This document shows, in pieces, positions 1 through 8,063 of a stretch of 19,553 bases of DNA. The stretch lies in NCBI GenBank assembly GCA_051954935.1, contig JBQCHG010000073.1, forward strand, positions 1 through 19,553. The letters run 5' to 3'. The notes under the pieces were generated by a model that worked only from the letters and a program-made list of their open reading frames with translations, had not been told where the DNA came from and searched no databases. Every line of letters starts with the position of its first letter. Positions within the stretch are counted from its first letter, which is position 1. The stretch comes from 66-474 sp051954935 (GTDB lineage Bacteria > Pseudomonadota > Gammaproteobacteria > Xanthomonadales > Rhodanobacteraceae). A program made the translations under genes and the position numbers.

Positions 1-204
1 GCGCTGGAAGCGACCAAGTCCGACGTCGGCTGGGGCAGCCAGATCCGCAACTACGTGCTGGACCAGTCCCGCATAAAGGACCTGCGTACCGGCGTCGAAC
101 GCTCCGATACCCAGCGCGTACTGGACGGCGATCTGGATGAATTCGTCGAAGCCAGTTTGAAGATGGGGCTGGAAGCCGGCGCGAAACGCGCCGATGCTTC
201 GTGA
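1..204 (+). CDS. prfB: Peptide chain release factor 2, C-terminal fragment
   Basis: Only the last 67 codons lie in the window; the gene starts upstream, so the programmed frameshift site typical of prfB and the GGQ catalytic loop cannot be seen. The visible part contains SQIRNYVLDQSRIKDLRTG and then VLDGDLDEF, which is the conserved C-terminal domain of RF2, ending in TGA at 202-204. RF2 reads UGA and UAA stop codons on the ribosome and triggers release of the peptide. The gene is followed after 34 nt by lysS on the same strand, the same prfB-lysS pairing found in E. coli. Identification is firm because RIKDLRTG is a class-I release factor signature and the lysS neighbour agrees; nothing about its regulation can be judged from this fragment. 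Confidence 0.95.
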   Translation, partial: ALEATKSDVGWGSQIRNYVLDQSRIKDLRTGVERSDTQRVLDGDLDEFVEASLKMGLEAGAKRADAS

Positions 205-238
205 GTGTGCGCGTGATCCCTCCACTACCATTCAAACC

Positions 239-1750
239 ATGAACGACCAGCCCGACAGTCCTCCCGCAACAGACGAAAACAAGTTGATCGCGGAAAGGCG
301 CGAAAAACTGCGCGCGCAACGCGGGCAGGGCATCGCGTTCCCGAACGATTTCAAACCGGACGCGTTCGCCGGCGACTTGCAATCGGAAACCGAAGGTGTG
401 GATGCCGCGGCACTCGCTACGCAGGCGAAGCACGTGCATGTCGCGGGACGGCTGCTCGGCAAACGCGTGATGGGCAAGGCCAGCTTTGCGCGCGTGCAGG
501 ACATGACGGGTTCCATCCAGCTGTTCCTGCAGGCCGGCGCGCTGGGCGAGGCTTACGACGCATTCAAAGGCTGGGACGTGGGCGACATCCTCGGCGCCGA
601 AGGCACGCTGATGCGCACCAAGACCGGCGAGCTGTCGGTGGCGGTGGAATCGATCCGCCTGCTGACCAAGTCGCTGCGCCCGCTGCCGGACAAGTGGCAC
701 GGCCTGGCGGATGTCGAGCAGCGTTACCGCCAGCGCTACGTGGACCTGATCGTGACGCCGGAAGCGCGGCGCGTTTTCGCGCTGCGTTCCAAGGTGATCG
801 GTTTCATCCGCAAGTGGCTGGAAGCCGAGCCACGGCGTTTCATGGAAGTCGAAACGCCGATGATGCACGTGATCCCGGGTGGCGCGACCGCGCGCCCGTT
901 CATCACCCACCACAACGCGCTGGACATTGATCTGTATCTGCGCGTGGCGCCGGAGCTGTATCTCAAGCGTCTGGTGGTCGGCGGCTTCGAGCGTGTCTAC
1001 GAGATCAACCGCAATTTCCGCAACGAGGGCGTGTCCACGCGGCACAATCCCGAGTTCACGATGCTGGAGCTGTACCAGGCCTACGCGACCTACAACGAGG
1101 TCATGGACCTGACCGAGGCCATGATCCGCGAAACTGCCAAGGCCGTGCTCGGCCGTACCGCGCTGACTTGGGAAGGCCGCGACATCGACGTCGGCCCGGC
1201 GTTCCGGCGCTGGTCGCTGGCCGATGCAGTGCGCGAACACAACCCCGAAATCGGCGCACACGAATTGCGCGACGTCGCCGCACTGCGTGCGCACTGTGCG
1301 CGGCTGAAGGTGCCGGTGAAGAACGAGTACGGTTGGGGCAAGCTGCTGCTGGAGATCTTCGAGAAGACGGTCGAACACACTCTGGTGCAGCCGACCTTCA
1401 TCACCCAGTACCCGACGGAGGTCTCGCCGCTGGCGCGCGCCAACGACCATGACCCCGAAGTCACCGATCGTTTCGAGCTGTTTGTCGGCGGCAAGGAACT
1501 GGCGAACGGTTTCTCCGAATTGAATGATCCGGAGGACCAGGCCGCGCGCTTCCGCGCGCAGGTCGAGGCCAAGGAACACGGCGACGACGAAGCCATGCAC
1601 TTCGACGCCGATTACATCCGCGCGCTGGAATACGGCCTGCCGCCGACCGGCGGCCTCGGCGTGGGTATCGACCGGCTGGTGATGCTGCTGGCGGACGTGC
1701 CGTCAATCCGAGATGTGTTGTTGTTCCCGTACATGCGTCCGGAGACCTGA
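239..1750 (+). CDS. lysS: Lysyl-tRNA synthetase, class II
   Basis: Charges tRNA-Lys with lysine in the cytoplasm. The protein is 503 residues, close to the 505 of E. coli LysS. An N-terminal OB-fold anticodon-binding domain (about residues 60-160, containing VAGRLLGKRVMGKASF) precedes the class II catalytic core. Motif 2 is visible at about residues 255-280 (FRNEGVSTRHNPEFTMLE) and motif 3 at about 471-485 (GLGVGIDRLVMLL). The open frame extends back to an ATG at 194 that overlaps the end of prfB. I chose the ATG at 239 because it gives the family length, and the extra 15 residues do not resemble a LysS N-terminus. No clear ribosome binding site precedes 239, so translation may depend on coupling to prfB. 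The YciI gene starts 1 nt after the stop, which suggests one transcript. Confidence 0.97.
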   Translation: MNDQPDSPPATDENKLIAERREKLRAQRGQGIAFPNDFKPDAFAGDLQSETEGVDAAALATQAKHVHVAGRLLGKRVMGKASFARVQDMTGSIQLFLQAGALGEAYDAFKGWDVGDILGAEGTLMRTKTGELSVAVESIRLLTKSLRPLPDKWHGLADVEQRYRQRYVDLIVTPEARRVFALRSKVIGFIRKWLEAEPRRFMEVETPMMHVIPGGATARPFITHHNALDIDLYLRVAPELYLKRLVVGGFERVYEINRNFRNEGVSTRHNPEFTMLELYQAYATYNEVMDLTEAMIRETAKAVLGRTALTWEGRDIDVGPAFRRWSLADAVREHNPEIGAHELRDVAALRAHCARLKVPVKNEYGWGKLLLEIFEKTVEHTLVQPTFITQYPTEVSPLARANDHDPEVTDRFELFVGGKELANGFSELNDPEDQAARFRAQVEAKEHGDDEAMHFDADYIRALEYGLPPTGGLGVGIDRLVMLLADVPSIRDVLLFPYMRPET

Positions 1751-1751
1751 C

Positions 1752-2051
1752 ATGTGGTACGCCATCATCGGTCTCGACAACCCCAACTCGCTGGAAGGGC
1801 GCAAGTCTGCGCGGCCCGCGCACTTGGCGCGCTTGAAGCAATTGCTCGAAGAGGGTCGCTTGTTGCTGGCCGGGCCGTTTCCCGCGATCGATGCGGAAGA
1901 TCCGGGCCCGGCGGGCTTCGATGGCAGTCTGATCATCGCCGAGTTCGAAGGCCTCGACGCCGCGTGCGCCTGGGCGCAGGCCGATCCTTATGTCGCCGCG
2001 GGCGTCTACCGCGATGTGAGCGTGCGGCCGTTCCGCCAGACATTGCCATGA
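1752..2051 (+). CDS. YciI family protein
   Basis: A 99-residue protein of the YciI family (dimeric alpha-beta barrel fold). It begins MWYAIIGLDNPNSLEGR and keeps the conserved RPAHL segment with His24, the position of the putative catalytic histidine in characterised YciI proteins, followed by the LLLAGPF turn around residues 38-43 and the C-terminal DPYVAAGVY and VRPF elements. Family members have no settled physiological role; some relatives are dehalogenase-like or degrade small aromatics. A GGAGA ribosome binding site at 1741-1745 sits 6 nt before the ATG and lies inside the end of lysS. Its stop codon overlaps the start of the BolA gene as ATGA, so the two are probably translationally coupled. 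The family assignment is firm; the function is unknown. Confidence 0.9.
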   Translation: MWYAIIGLDNPNSLEGRKSARPAHLARLKQLLEEGRLLLAGPFPAIDAEDPGPAGFDGSLIIAEFEGLDAACAWAQADPYVAAGVYRDVSVRPFRQTLP

Positions 2052-2329
2052 GCGGGGCGCGCATCGAGGACATCCGCGCGAAGCTCACGACCGCGCTGGA
2101 TCCGCAATCGCTGGAAGTGATTGACGAAGGACACCTGCACATCGGCCACGCGGGCGAGGGCAGCGGCCATTTCCGCGTTCGCATCGTCAGCGCGGCTTTT
2201 GCGGGCAAGAACCCCATCCAGCGGCACCGGTTGGTATACGACGCGGTGCACGACCTGATCGGTCACGGCATCCACGCGCTGGCGATCGAGGCGCGGACAC
2301 AGGAAGAGCAGCGGGCTGCTTTGCCTTGA
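2048..2329 (+). CDS. BolA/IbaG family protein
   Basis: A 93-residue BolA-family protein. It shows the family pattern: LEVIDEGHLHIGHAG (residues 22-36), then HFRVRIVSAAF, then the signature FAGKNPIQRHRLVYDAV (51-67) with the invariant histidine at position 60, and the C-terminal IHALAIEA strand. BolA proteins pair with monothiol glutaredoxins to bind a [2Fe-2S] cluster, and some act as transcriptional regulators or in cell-shape stress responses. Which paralogue this is (BolA, IbaG or another) cannot be settled from sequence reading alone, so no symbol is given. The ATG at 2048 overlaps the YciI stop by 4 nt. It is the last gene of the prfB-lysS-yciI-bolA run; a 235-nt non-coding gap follows. 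Confidence 0.92.
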   Translation: MSGARIEDIRAKLTTALDPQSLEVIDEGHLHIGHAGEGSGHFRVRIVSAAFAGKNPIQRHRLVYDAVHDLIGHGIHALAIEARTQEEQRAALP

Positions 2330-2564
2330 GCGACGCACCAGTCCACGCACGATCTTGGGTCGAGCGCACGCTAGCGACTGCCGCGGCGCACCATGCCTTG
2401 CAAGAACTTGAGGTTTGCGCTGTAAATAGCTGATTTAGAAATGATCGGCAAGTTTTCATTGCGCCCGGCCGCCGGGCTTGGCAGAGTGCGGCATTCGCGT
2501 GGCATGGATGCCAGTTTCCGAGCGCTGCAGCTTTCGGTGCGCTCACCCAACCAAGCAGTGACCC
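2330..2564 (+). other. Intergenic gap before smc, with small palindromes
   Basis: This stretch holds no gene. An AT-rich island at about 2408-2460 contrasts with the GC-rich surroundings and is the likeliest place for the smc promoter, though no good -35/-10 pair stands out (TTTGCG at 2414 with TAGAAA at 2436 is the best, and weak). Downstream are a short hairpin (GCCCGG/CCGGGC, 2463-2477) and a perfect hairpin centred on CATGGATG (2500-2513, listed separately). CCGAGCGCTGCAGC at 2518-2531 resembles a module shared by the repeats at 6085 and 12794. No strong ribosome binding site precedes the smc ATG. Confidence 0.5.
2500..2513. repeat. CATGGATG hairpin repeat
   Basis: TGGCATGGATGCCA forms a perfect 6-bp stem with a GG loop. 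The same CATGGATG core occurs in three other intergenic gaps (6110, 12890, 18215), and in two of them the flanks differ yet still pair. This suggests a structured repeat rather than chance. Confidence 0.6.
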
Positions 2565-5500
2565 ATGCGCCTGACCACCATCAAGCTGGCCGGATTCAAA
2601 TCCTTCGTTGACCCGACCACGCTGCATCTGCCCACCAATCTCACCGGCATCGTCGGCCCCAACGGCTGCGGCAAGTCCAACATCATCGACGCGATCCGCT
2701 GGGTCATGGGCGAGAGCGCGGCCAGCCGCCTGCGTGGCGAGGCGCTGACGGACGTGATCTTTTCCGGGTCGAGCGGACGCAAGCCGGTCGGCCAGGCCAC
2801 CGTCGAGCTGGTGTTCGACAATTCCGATGGCGCGATCGGCGGCGAATACGCCAGCTACAACGAGATTTCGGTCAAGCGCGTGGTCGGGCGCGATTCGCAA
2901 TCGGATTATTTCCTGAACGGCGTGCGCTGCCGCCGCCGCGACATCACCGACCTGTTCCTCGGAACGGGTCTGGGCGCGCGCAGCTATTCGATCATCGAGC
3001 AGGGTGTCATCTCCGACATCGTCGAGGCGCATCCGGAGCAGTTGCGCGCGCACCTGGAAGAGGCCGCGGGCATTTCGCGTTACAAGGAACGCCGCAAGGA
3101 AACCGAATCCCGCATCAAGGCCACGCGCGAGAATCTGGACCGCGTGCGCGACGTGCGCGAGGAAGTGGAGAAGCAGCTCGACCACCTGAATCGGCAGGCG
3201 CGTGCGGCCGAGCGCTGGAAGAAGCTGAAGGAAGAACACACCCACCGCGAGGCGGAATTGCGCGCGCTGAGTTATCGCGCGATCGCTCAGGAACTCAATT
3301 CTCATCGCGAAGCGCTGCGTGAGGCCGAGACCGGAATCGAAAAGCAACTCGCCGAACAGCGCCACCTGGAAGCCGCGATCGAAACCGGCCGCGTGCGCCA
3401 CCAGGAACACAACGACGCACTGAATGCGGTGCAGGCCGAGGTCTACCAGGTCGGTGCGGAGCTGGCACGCGTCGAGCAGCAGATCCGCCATCACCGTGAG
3501 CTGGGCGAGCGCCTGCGCCAGGCACGCGAGGAAGCCGAACGCGCCTGGAAGGAGCTCGGCGAGCACATCAGTGCCGACCGCGCGCAGCACGAGTCCGTGC
3601 GCGTGGCGTTGGCCGAAGGTGAGCCGGAGCTGGAACGGCTGCGCGAAACCGAGGCACGTGCCAGCGCCGCGCTGCGCCAAGCCGAGGCCGCGCATGCGGC
3701 GTGGCAGGAACGCTGGGAAGCGCACGGGGGCGATTCGGCCACGACCTCGCGCGAGGCCGATGTCGAGCGCACCAACATCGATCATCTGGATCGCCAGGGC
3801 CTGGAACTGGCACGCCGCCGTGAAGCGCTGCAGAAAGAGCGCGAAGGCTACGACCTGGACGCGCTGCATCAGGCCGCCGAAGCACTGGAAGCCGAGCACT
3901 CGGCGCAGCGCGGCAGGATCGAATCGGCTACCGAACAGATGGAGGCGCAGAAGGCCGATGCCGAACGCCTGCTCGGCGAGGAGCGGCAGGCGCAATCCTG
4001 GCTCGCCGAAGCCCGCGCGCAGGAACAGTCATTGCGCGGCCGCATCGCTTCGCTCGAAGCCCTGCAACACGCGGCGCTCGGCCAGGATCGCGACCACGCG
4101 CGCGAGTGGTTGCAGAAATTCGGCCTCGCCGATGGCGTGCGACTGGGCGCGCAACTGAAGGTCGAGGGCGGCTGGGAGCGCGCAGTGGAAACCGTGCTGG
4201 CCGGCCTGCTGGAAGGCGTGCTGGTGGACGATCCGCTGCACCTCGCCGCGGACATGGCCGCAATCGAGCGCGCCGACATCAGCCTTATCGGTTCGGACGG
4301 CGTACCGGTTTCCGGCATCGAAGGAACACTCGCCGCTCAGGCGCGAGGCCCGTCCGCTGCGCTGGCGTTGCTGGCGCAAGTGCGCACCGCGGAAACACTG
4401 GAGCAGGCGCGTTCCATTGCCGCCACGTTGTCCACGCCGCAATCGGTGATCACGCGCGAAGGCGTGTGGCTGGGCGCAGGGTTCGCGCGCGTTCGCCGCG
4501 AGGAAGGCGGGCAGATGGGCGTGCTGGCGCGCGGCCGCGAGCTGCAGACCCTGCACGACGAAATCGAGCAATTGCAGGTACGCCTGCGCGAGCTGGCGCA
4601 TCGCGCAGAGGAAGTGCGCGCGCAGCGGCTCGCCGCCGAGCAGGCGCGCGACGATGCGCAACGCGAACTGTATGGCGCCCATCGGCGGTTGTCTGAGCTC
4701 GCCGGAGAACTGCAGGGCAAGCGCGGCCGCATAGACAGCGCGCAGGCACGCCTGCAGGCGCTGGATGGAGAACTGGCGGAGATCGCCACGCGCGTCGCCG
4801 AGAACGAGGAAGCGGCGCACGCCGCGCGTGCGCGCATGGAAGCGGCGATCGCACGCATGGGCGAGCACGAGCGCGTACGGGTGGAGCTGGAAAGCGAACG
4901 CCGGCGGCTCCTGGAGAACCGCGCCGCCACGCGCGCGGATGCTCAGGAAGCGGCAGATGCGGCGCATCGTCATGCACTGACGCTGGAGTCCAAACGCTCC
5001 GCGCTGACCTCGCTGGAGCAGTCCCTGGCGCGCATGGAAGCCCAGCACGCGCAACTGGAATCGCGCCGCAGCGAACTGGATACGCAGATCAACGCCGGCG
5101 ACGATCCCATCGCCGCGCTCGAAAAGGAACGCCAGACGTATCTCGACCAGCGTTTGCAGATCGATCGCAAGCTGGTCGAGGCGCGCCGCGCGGTGGAAGA
5201 GGCCGATGTCGAATTGCGCCGGCTCGAGCAGGAGCGCCACGGCGCCGAGGCGGCCATCGCCGGCCAGCGCGACGCGCTGACCGAGCGCCGCCTCGCCGAG
5301 CAGGCGCTGCGCATGCGGGCCGACCAGTTGATCGAAGCGATCAATGCGGCGGGTTTGGAAGTGGAACCGTTGCTGGCGGAACTGGCCGAGGATGCTCAGC
5401 CCGGGCAGTGGCAGGAGCGCATCACCGACCTGGAAGGCAAGATCGCGCGGCTGGAACCGGTGAACCTCGCGGCCATCGCCGAGCACGCCGAGGCTGCGCA

Positions 5501-6068
5501 GCGCAAGGAATACCTGGACGCGCAGCTCACCGATCTGACCGCTGCGCTCGAGACGCTGGAGAACGCGATCAAGAAGATCGACCGCGAGACCCGCCAGCGC
5601 TTCAAGGACACGTTCGATCGTGTCAACGCCGGTTTCCAGACGCTTTTCCCGCAGCTGTTCGGCGGCGGTCATGCGCACCTGGAGCTGACCGGCGAGGATC
5701 TGCTCGACACCGGCGTGACGATCATGGCGCGACCGCCGGGCAAGCGCGTCAGCCACATCTCGCTGCTGTCCGGCGGCGAGAAGGCGATGACCGCGGTGGC
5801 GCTGGTGTTCTCGATCTTCAACCTCAATCCCGCGCCGTTCTGCCTGCTGGACGAGGTGGACGCGCCGCTGGACGAGGGCAATGTCGGGCGCTTCAGCCAG
5901 CTCGTGCGCGACATGTCCGAAAAGGTGCAGTTCATCGTCGTCACCCACAACAAGGCGACCATGGAAGGCACCAACCAGTTGTGCGGCGTCACCATGCGCG
6001 AGCCGGGCGTCTCGAGATTGGTGCAGGTGGACCTGGAAGAGGCGGCGAAGATGGCGGGGGCTGCTTAA
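2565..6068 (+). CDS. smc: Chromosome partition/condensation protein SMC
   Basis: A full-length 1167-residue bacterial SMC ATPase, which loops and organises the chromosome together with ScpA and ScpB in most bacteria. The N-terminal head carries Walker A GPNGCGKSN at residues 31-39. Long glutamate- and arginine-rich coiled coils run from about 170 to 515 and 660 to 1000, separated by a globular hinge at about 520-650. The C-terminal head has the ABC signature LSGGEK at 1068-1073 and Walker B LLDEVDAPLDEGN with the Asp1096-Glu1097 pair. All ATPase motifs look intact. Frequent charged residues and strong GC3 bias give long antisense open frames across this gene, which I regard as shadows. zipA follows after 149 nt, a pairing I expect in this group of gammaproteobacteria. 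No scpA or scpB is in the window. Confidence 0.98.
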   Translation: MRLTTIKLAGFKSFVDPTTLHLPTNLTGIVGPNGCGKSNIIDAIRWVMGESAASRLRGEALTDVIFSGSSGRKPVGQATVELVFDNSDGAIGGEYASYNEISVKRVVGRDSQSDYFLNGVRCRRRDITDLFLGTGLGARSYSIIEQGVISDIVEAHPEQLRAHLEEAAGISRYKERRKETESRIKATRENLDRVRDVREEVEKQLDHLNRQARAAERWKKLKEEHTHREAELRALSYRAIAQELNSHREALREAETGIEKQLAEQRHLEAAIETGRVRHQEHNDALNAVQAEVYQVGAELARVEQQIRHHRELGERLRQAREEAERAWKELGEHISADRAQHESVRVALAEGEPELERLRETEARASAALRQAEAAHAAWQERWEAHGGDSATTSREADVERTNIDHLDRQGLELARRREALQKEREGYDLDALHQAAEALEAEHSAQRGRIESATEQMEAQKADAERLLGEERQAQSWLAEARAQEQSLRGRIASLEALQHAALGQDRDHAREWLQKFGLADGVRLGAQLKVEGGWERAVETVLAGLLEGVLVDDPLHLAADMAAIERADISLIGSDGVPVSGIEGTLAAQARGPSAALALLAQVRTAETLEQARSIAATLSTPQSVITREGVWLGAGFARVRREEGGQMGVLARGRELQTLHDEIEQLQVRLRELAHRAEEVRAQRLAAEQARDDAQRELYGAHRRLSELAGELQGKRGRIDSAQARLQALDGELAEIATRVAENEEAAHAARARMEAAIARMGEHERVRVELESERRRLLENRAATRADAQEAADAAHRHALTLESKRSALTSLEQSLARMEAQHAQLESRRSELDTQINAGDDPIAALEKERQTYLDQRLQIDRKLVEARRAVEEADVELRRLEQERHGAEAAIAGQRDALTERRLAEQALRMRADQLIEAINAAGLEVEPLLAELAEDAQPGQWQERITDLEGKIARLEPVNLAAIAEHAEAAQRKEYLDAQLTDLTAALETLENAIKKIDRETRQRFKDTFDRVNAGFQTLFPQLFGGGHAHLELTGEDLLDTGVTIMARPPGKRVSHISLLSGGEKAMTAVALVFSIFNLNPAPFCLLDEVDAPLDEGNVGRFSQLVRDMSEKVQFIVVTHNKATMEGTNQLCGVTMREPGVSRLVQVDLEEAAKMAGAA

Positions 6069-6167
6069 GGACCGCCGCAGCGCTGCTGCGCTCGGCCACG
6101 CAGCTCTTGGCCATGGATGGCGGCTCCAGTAGCGCGCCGGCGGTGCTCGCGCGGCGCTTTGCGACGA
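6069..6167. repeat. Modular intergenic repeat between smc and zipA (copy A)
   Basis: It contains three sub-sequences found elsewhere in the window: GCTGCGCTCGGC (6085-6096; also at 12794-12805, and inverted at 7712-7723), the hairpin GCCATGGATGGC (6110-6121), and GCGCCGGCGGTGCT (6134-6147; also at 12811-12824). AGCTCTTGGCCATGG (6102-6116) is identical to 10519-10533. The order of modules differs from the copy at 12777, so this is a mosaic rather than a simple duplicate. A further stem pairs GCGCCG (6134-6139) with CGGCGC (6152-6157). There is no open reading frame of note here. Confidence 0.65.
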
Positions 6168-6202
6168 TTCCTGCTCTGCACGTGCGGTTGCGCTCTGCGC
6201 TT

Positions 6203-6211
6203 TGCTAAAGT
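6203..6211 (+). promoter_or_regulatory. Candidate extended -10 promoter of zipA
   Basis: TGCTAAAGT reads as an extended -10 element (TG, one base, then TAAAGT at 6206-6211). Six nucleotides separate it from the zipA ATG, which would place the transcription start at or next to the A of the ATG and give a leaderless mRNA. No ribosome binding site is visible. No convincing -35 is present, as is common for extended -10 promoters. Confidence 0.4.
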
Positions 6212-6217
6212 CCGCAC

Positions 6218-7021
6218 ATGGACACCGGTATTTCCTCCACCACCTTGCGCATCATCATCGCGGTCGTCGGTGCGCTGATCCTGCTCGCAATCTATTTCTT
6301 TGGCCGCCCGGGCCAGCAGGGGCAGGGCCGGCGCATCCTGTTCAAGCGTGGCCGTGATGCGCGCGTGGAGCCGGTGATCGGCGAAACCGACGAGGTGATT
6401 GCCGATCCCGCCGATCCAGCCACCGAGGTTCCCGAGCCACGCCAGGGCGAACTGGATGTCGACCTTCGCGAGGAGCTCGACCGTCTGGGCGAGACGGTTG
6501 CCGCCGAGCGCCCACGCGGACGCGCCGCGCCGCAGCGACCGCTGCCAGGCAAGCGTCCGGCCGAGCTGCCGGTAGAGCGGATCGTCACCCTGTTCGTGGT
6601 GGCGCGCGGCGACGGCCGGTTTTCCGGCAGTGACATCGCGGTCGCGGCGGAGAAGGTGGGCCTCGAATTCGGCGACATGCACATCTTCCATCGCCCGCTG
6701 GACGGCAAGCCGGATTCCGGTCCGATCTTCTCGATGGCCAACATGATCAAGCCGGGCACGTTCGACATGAGCCGCATCGACGCGCTGCGCACGCCGGGGC
6801 TCACGTTCTTCCTGACTTTGCCGGGTCCGCTGAGCGCGCTGGATGCGTGGGACGCAATGCTGCCTGCCACGCAGCGCATGGCCGAGCTGCTCGGCGGCAA
6901 CGTGCTGGACGAGGAGCGCAACGCACTCGGGCGCCAGCGCATCGCGGTTCTTCGCGACGAGTTGCGCGCGTGGGATCGCAAGCATGAGGGGCCGGAGATA
7001 CAGTTCAACCCCCGGCGCTAG
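6218..7021 (+). CDS. zipA: Cell division protein ZipA
   Basis: A 267-residue inner-membrane division protein that tethers FtsZ filaments to the membrane. A single N-terminal membrane segment spans about residues 10-28 (LRIIIAVVGALILLAIYFF), followed by a basic and then proline/glutamate-rich linker (about 30-118). The C-terminal FtsZ-binding domain (about 120-258) shows MHIFHRPLDG, PIFSMANMIKPGTFDM, TPGLTFFLTLPGP and the closing LLGGNVLDEERNALGRQRI segment, all typical of ZipA. The ATG at 6218 is supported by the position of the membrane anchor. smc lies upstream as expected. In E. coli zipA is followed by ligA, but here a PaiB-like gene starts 15 nt later, so ligA must be elsewhere. Translation may be leaderless, as described for the promoter just upstream. 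Confidence 0.96.
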   Translation: MDTGISSTTLRIIIAVVGALILLAIYFFGRPGQQGQGRRILFKRGRDARVEPVIGETDEVIADPADPATEVPEPRQGELDVDLREELDRLGETVAAERPRGRAAPQRPLPGKRPAELPVERIVTLFVVARGDGRFSGSDIAVAAEKVGLEFGDMHIFHRPLDGKPDSGPIFSMANMIKPGTFDMSRIDALRTPGLTFFLTLPGPLSALDAWDAMLPATQRMAELLGGNVLDEERNALGRQRIAVLRDELRAWDRKHEGPEIQFNPRR

Positions 7022-7036
7022 CGAACACGAGGAACC

Positions 7037-7681
7037 GTGGCTTACCCCAACCCTTATTTCCGCGAAGACCGCATCGAAGCTTTGCACGATGCAATCCGTG
7101 CGATTTCGTTCGGTACCCTGTTGACCCATGTGAACGGCGAATTCGTCGTCACGCATCTTCCGTTCGAGGTGGACGCGCACCCGGCTCCGAAGGGCACGCT
7201 GATAGGACATATCGCGCGTTACAACCCGCAATGGCGCGATGTGGGCGAGGGTATTCCGGCGCTCGCGGTCTTCCAGGGGCCACACGCCTACGTGTCGCCG
7301 TCCTGGTATCCGGGCAAGCGCGATGATCCGCGCCAGGTGCCGACCTGGGATTATGTCGCGGTGCACGCGCACGGCACGCTGCGCGCCTTCGACGATCCGG
7401 ATCGCCTCTACACCCTGCTCGAGCGGCTGGTGAAGCAGAATGAAGATGCCCACGCCGAGCCATGGAAGATCACCGATGCGCCGGCCGACTACCTGCGCGA
7501 ACAGATGCGCTACATCGTCGGGCTGGAATTGCGGATAGAGAGGCTGGAGGGCCGCTACAAGCTCAGCCAGAACCGGGACGCTGCGGACCGGGAAGGCGCG
7601 CGTGCCGGGCTGGCCTCAGGCAGTGAACGCGAGCGCGCCGTGGCAGAGGCAATCACAGCTGCGCAAGCGAAGCGCCGGTAG
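7037..7681 (+). CDS. PaiB-like FMN-binding family protein
   Basis: A 214-residue member of the PaiB family (FMN-binding split-barrel fold). Family hallmarks are in order: YPNPYFRE at the start, FGTLLTH, VVTHLPFEVD, LIGHIARYNPQW, AVFQGPHAYVSPSWY, VPTWDYVAVHAHG, and near the end IVGLELRIERLEGRYKLSQN. Bacillus subtilis PaiB was named as a negative transcriptional regulator, and the family keeps that label, but no helix-turn-helix is visible here, so a flavin-dependent or protective role is as likely. The start is GTG at 7037, with GAGGA at 7029-7033 as ribosome binding site 3 nt before it, a short spacing. The gene lies 15 nt after zipA and is probably co-transcribed. It converges with the acyl-CoA-binding protein gene. 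The charged C-terminal tail (about 185-214) is outside the conserved domain. Confidence 0.9.
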   Translation: MAYPNPYFREDRIEALHDAIRAISFGTLLTHVNGEFVVTHLPFEVDAHPAPKGTLIGHIARYNPQWRDVGEGIPALAVFQGPHAYVSPSWYPGKRDDPRQVPTWDYVAVHAHGTLRAFDDPDRLYTLLERLVKQNEDAHAEPWKITDAPADYLREQMRYIVGLELRIERLEGRYKLSQNRDAADREGARAGLASGSERERAVAEAITAAQAKRR

Positions 7682-7687
7682 AGAGGG

Positions 7688-7723
7688 ATCCCTGAAGAAG
7701 CGTCGCGAGCTGCCGAGCGCAGC
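7688..7723. repeat. Intergenic repeat (copy C) between convergent genes
   Basis: Positions 7688-7710 are an exact 23-nt inverted match to 12909-12931, and 7712-7723 (GCCGAGCGCAGC) is the reverse complement of the 12-mer at 6085-6096 and 12794-12805. It fills the 45-nt gap between the convergent PaiB-like and ACBP genes. GCTGC/GCAGC (7709-7723) can form a small stem, but no T-run follows, so an intrinsic terminator is not supported. Confidence 0.7.
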
Positions 7724-7726
7724 AGT

Positions 7727-7993
7727 CTATTCAGAGGATTCCAGCTTGCGCACCAGCTCGATGTACTTGGCCCGCGCTTCCTCGCATGGCATGCCGCGCA
7801 ATTGCGCCCACGCCTCGTACTTGGCGGTGCCGACGAAATCGAAGAAGCCGGGCTTCGGACCGCTGACATCGCCCTGTGCGCCCTGCTTGTAGAGCGCATA
7901 GAGCTTGAGCAGCGTGTCGTTGTCGGGGCGTTGCGCCAGTTGCTTGACGTCCGCGGCGGCTTGCTCGAATTCGGTGGTCAGATCGGCTGACAT
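7727..7993 (-). CDS. Acyl-CoA-binding protein
   Basis: An 88-residue, single-domain ACBP. It binds medium- and long-chain acyl-CoA esters in the cytosol, buffering and transporting them. The four-helix core is easy to follow: LYALYKQGAQGDVSGPKPG (residues 31-49), then FFDFVGTAKYEAWAQLRGM, then AKYIELV. The ligand-contacting residues of bovine ACBP (Tyr28, Lys32, Lys54, Tyr73) correspond to Tyr32, Lys36, Lys58 and Tyr77 here. The open frame extends upstream to 8065, but the extra 24 residues have no ACBP similarity, so I start at the ATG at 7993. The gene ends in TAG. It lies 114 nt downstream of the phasin-like gene and may have its own promoter. Bacterial ACBPs are patchily distributed; the assignment is firm. 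Confidence 0.95.
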   Translation of the reverse strand: MSADLTTEFEQAAADVKQLAQRPDNDTLLKLYALYKQGAQGDVSGPKPGFFDFVGTAKYEAWAQLRGMPCEEARAKYIELVRKLESSE

Positions 7994-8063
7994 GTCGCGG
8001 TCCCGAGGCCAGAAGAGTCCCGGCTCACGCGTTCGCCAACGCCGGGATGCACATCCTCCATCC

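Noticed and set aside
194..238. Upstream ATG at 194 as the lysS start
   Set aside because: It would overlap prfB and add 15 residues that do not resemble LysS; the ATG at 239 gives the family length.
2187..3995. A 602-codon minus-strand open frame spanning bolA, the gap and the start of smc
   Set aside because: It crosses two well-supported plus-strand genes and shows no recognisable motif; it is a composition artefact.
4029..5948. A 639-codon open frame on the minus strand inside smc
   Set aside because: It lies wholly antisense to smc, is low in complexity (rich in Leu, Arg, Gln, His) and shows no domain. Long antisense frames are expected in GC-rich genes with strong codon bias; smc has all its motifs intact.
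7688..7723. Possible bidirectional terminator between convergent genes
   Set aside because: The 5-bp GCTGC/GCAGC stem has no T-run on either side; the sequence is better explained as a repeat copy.
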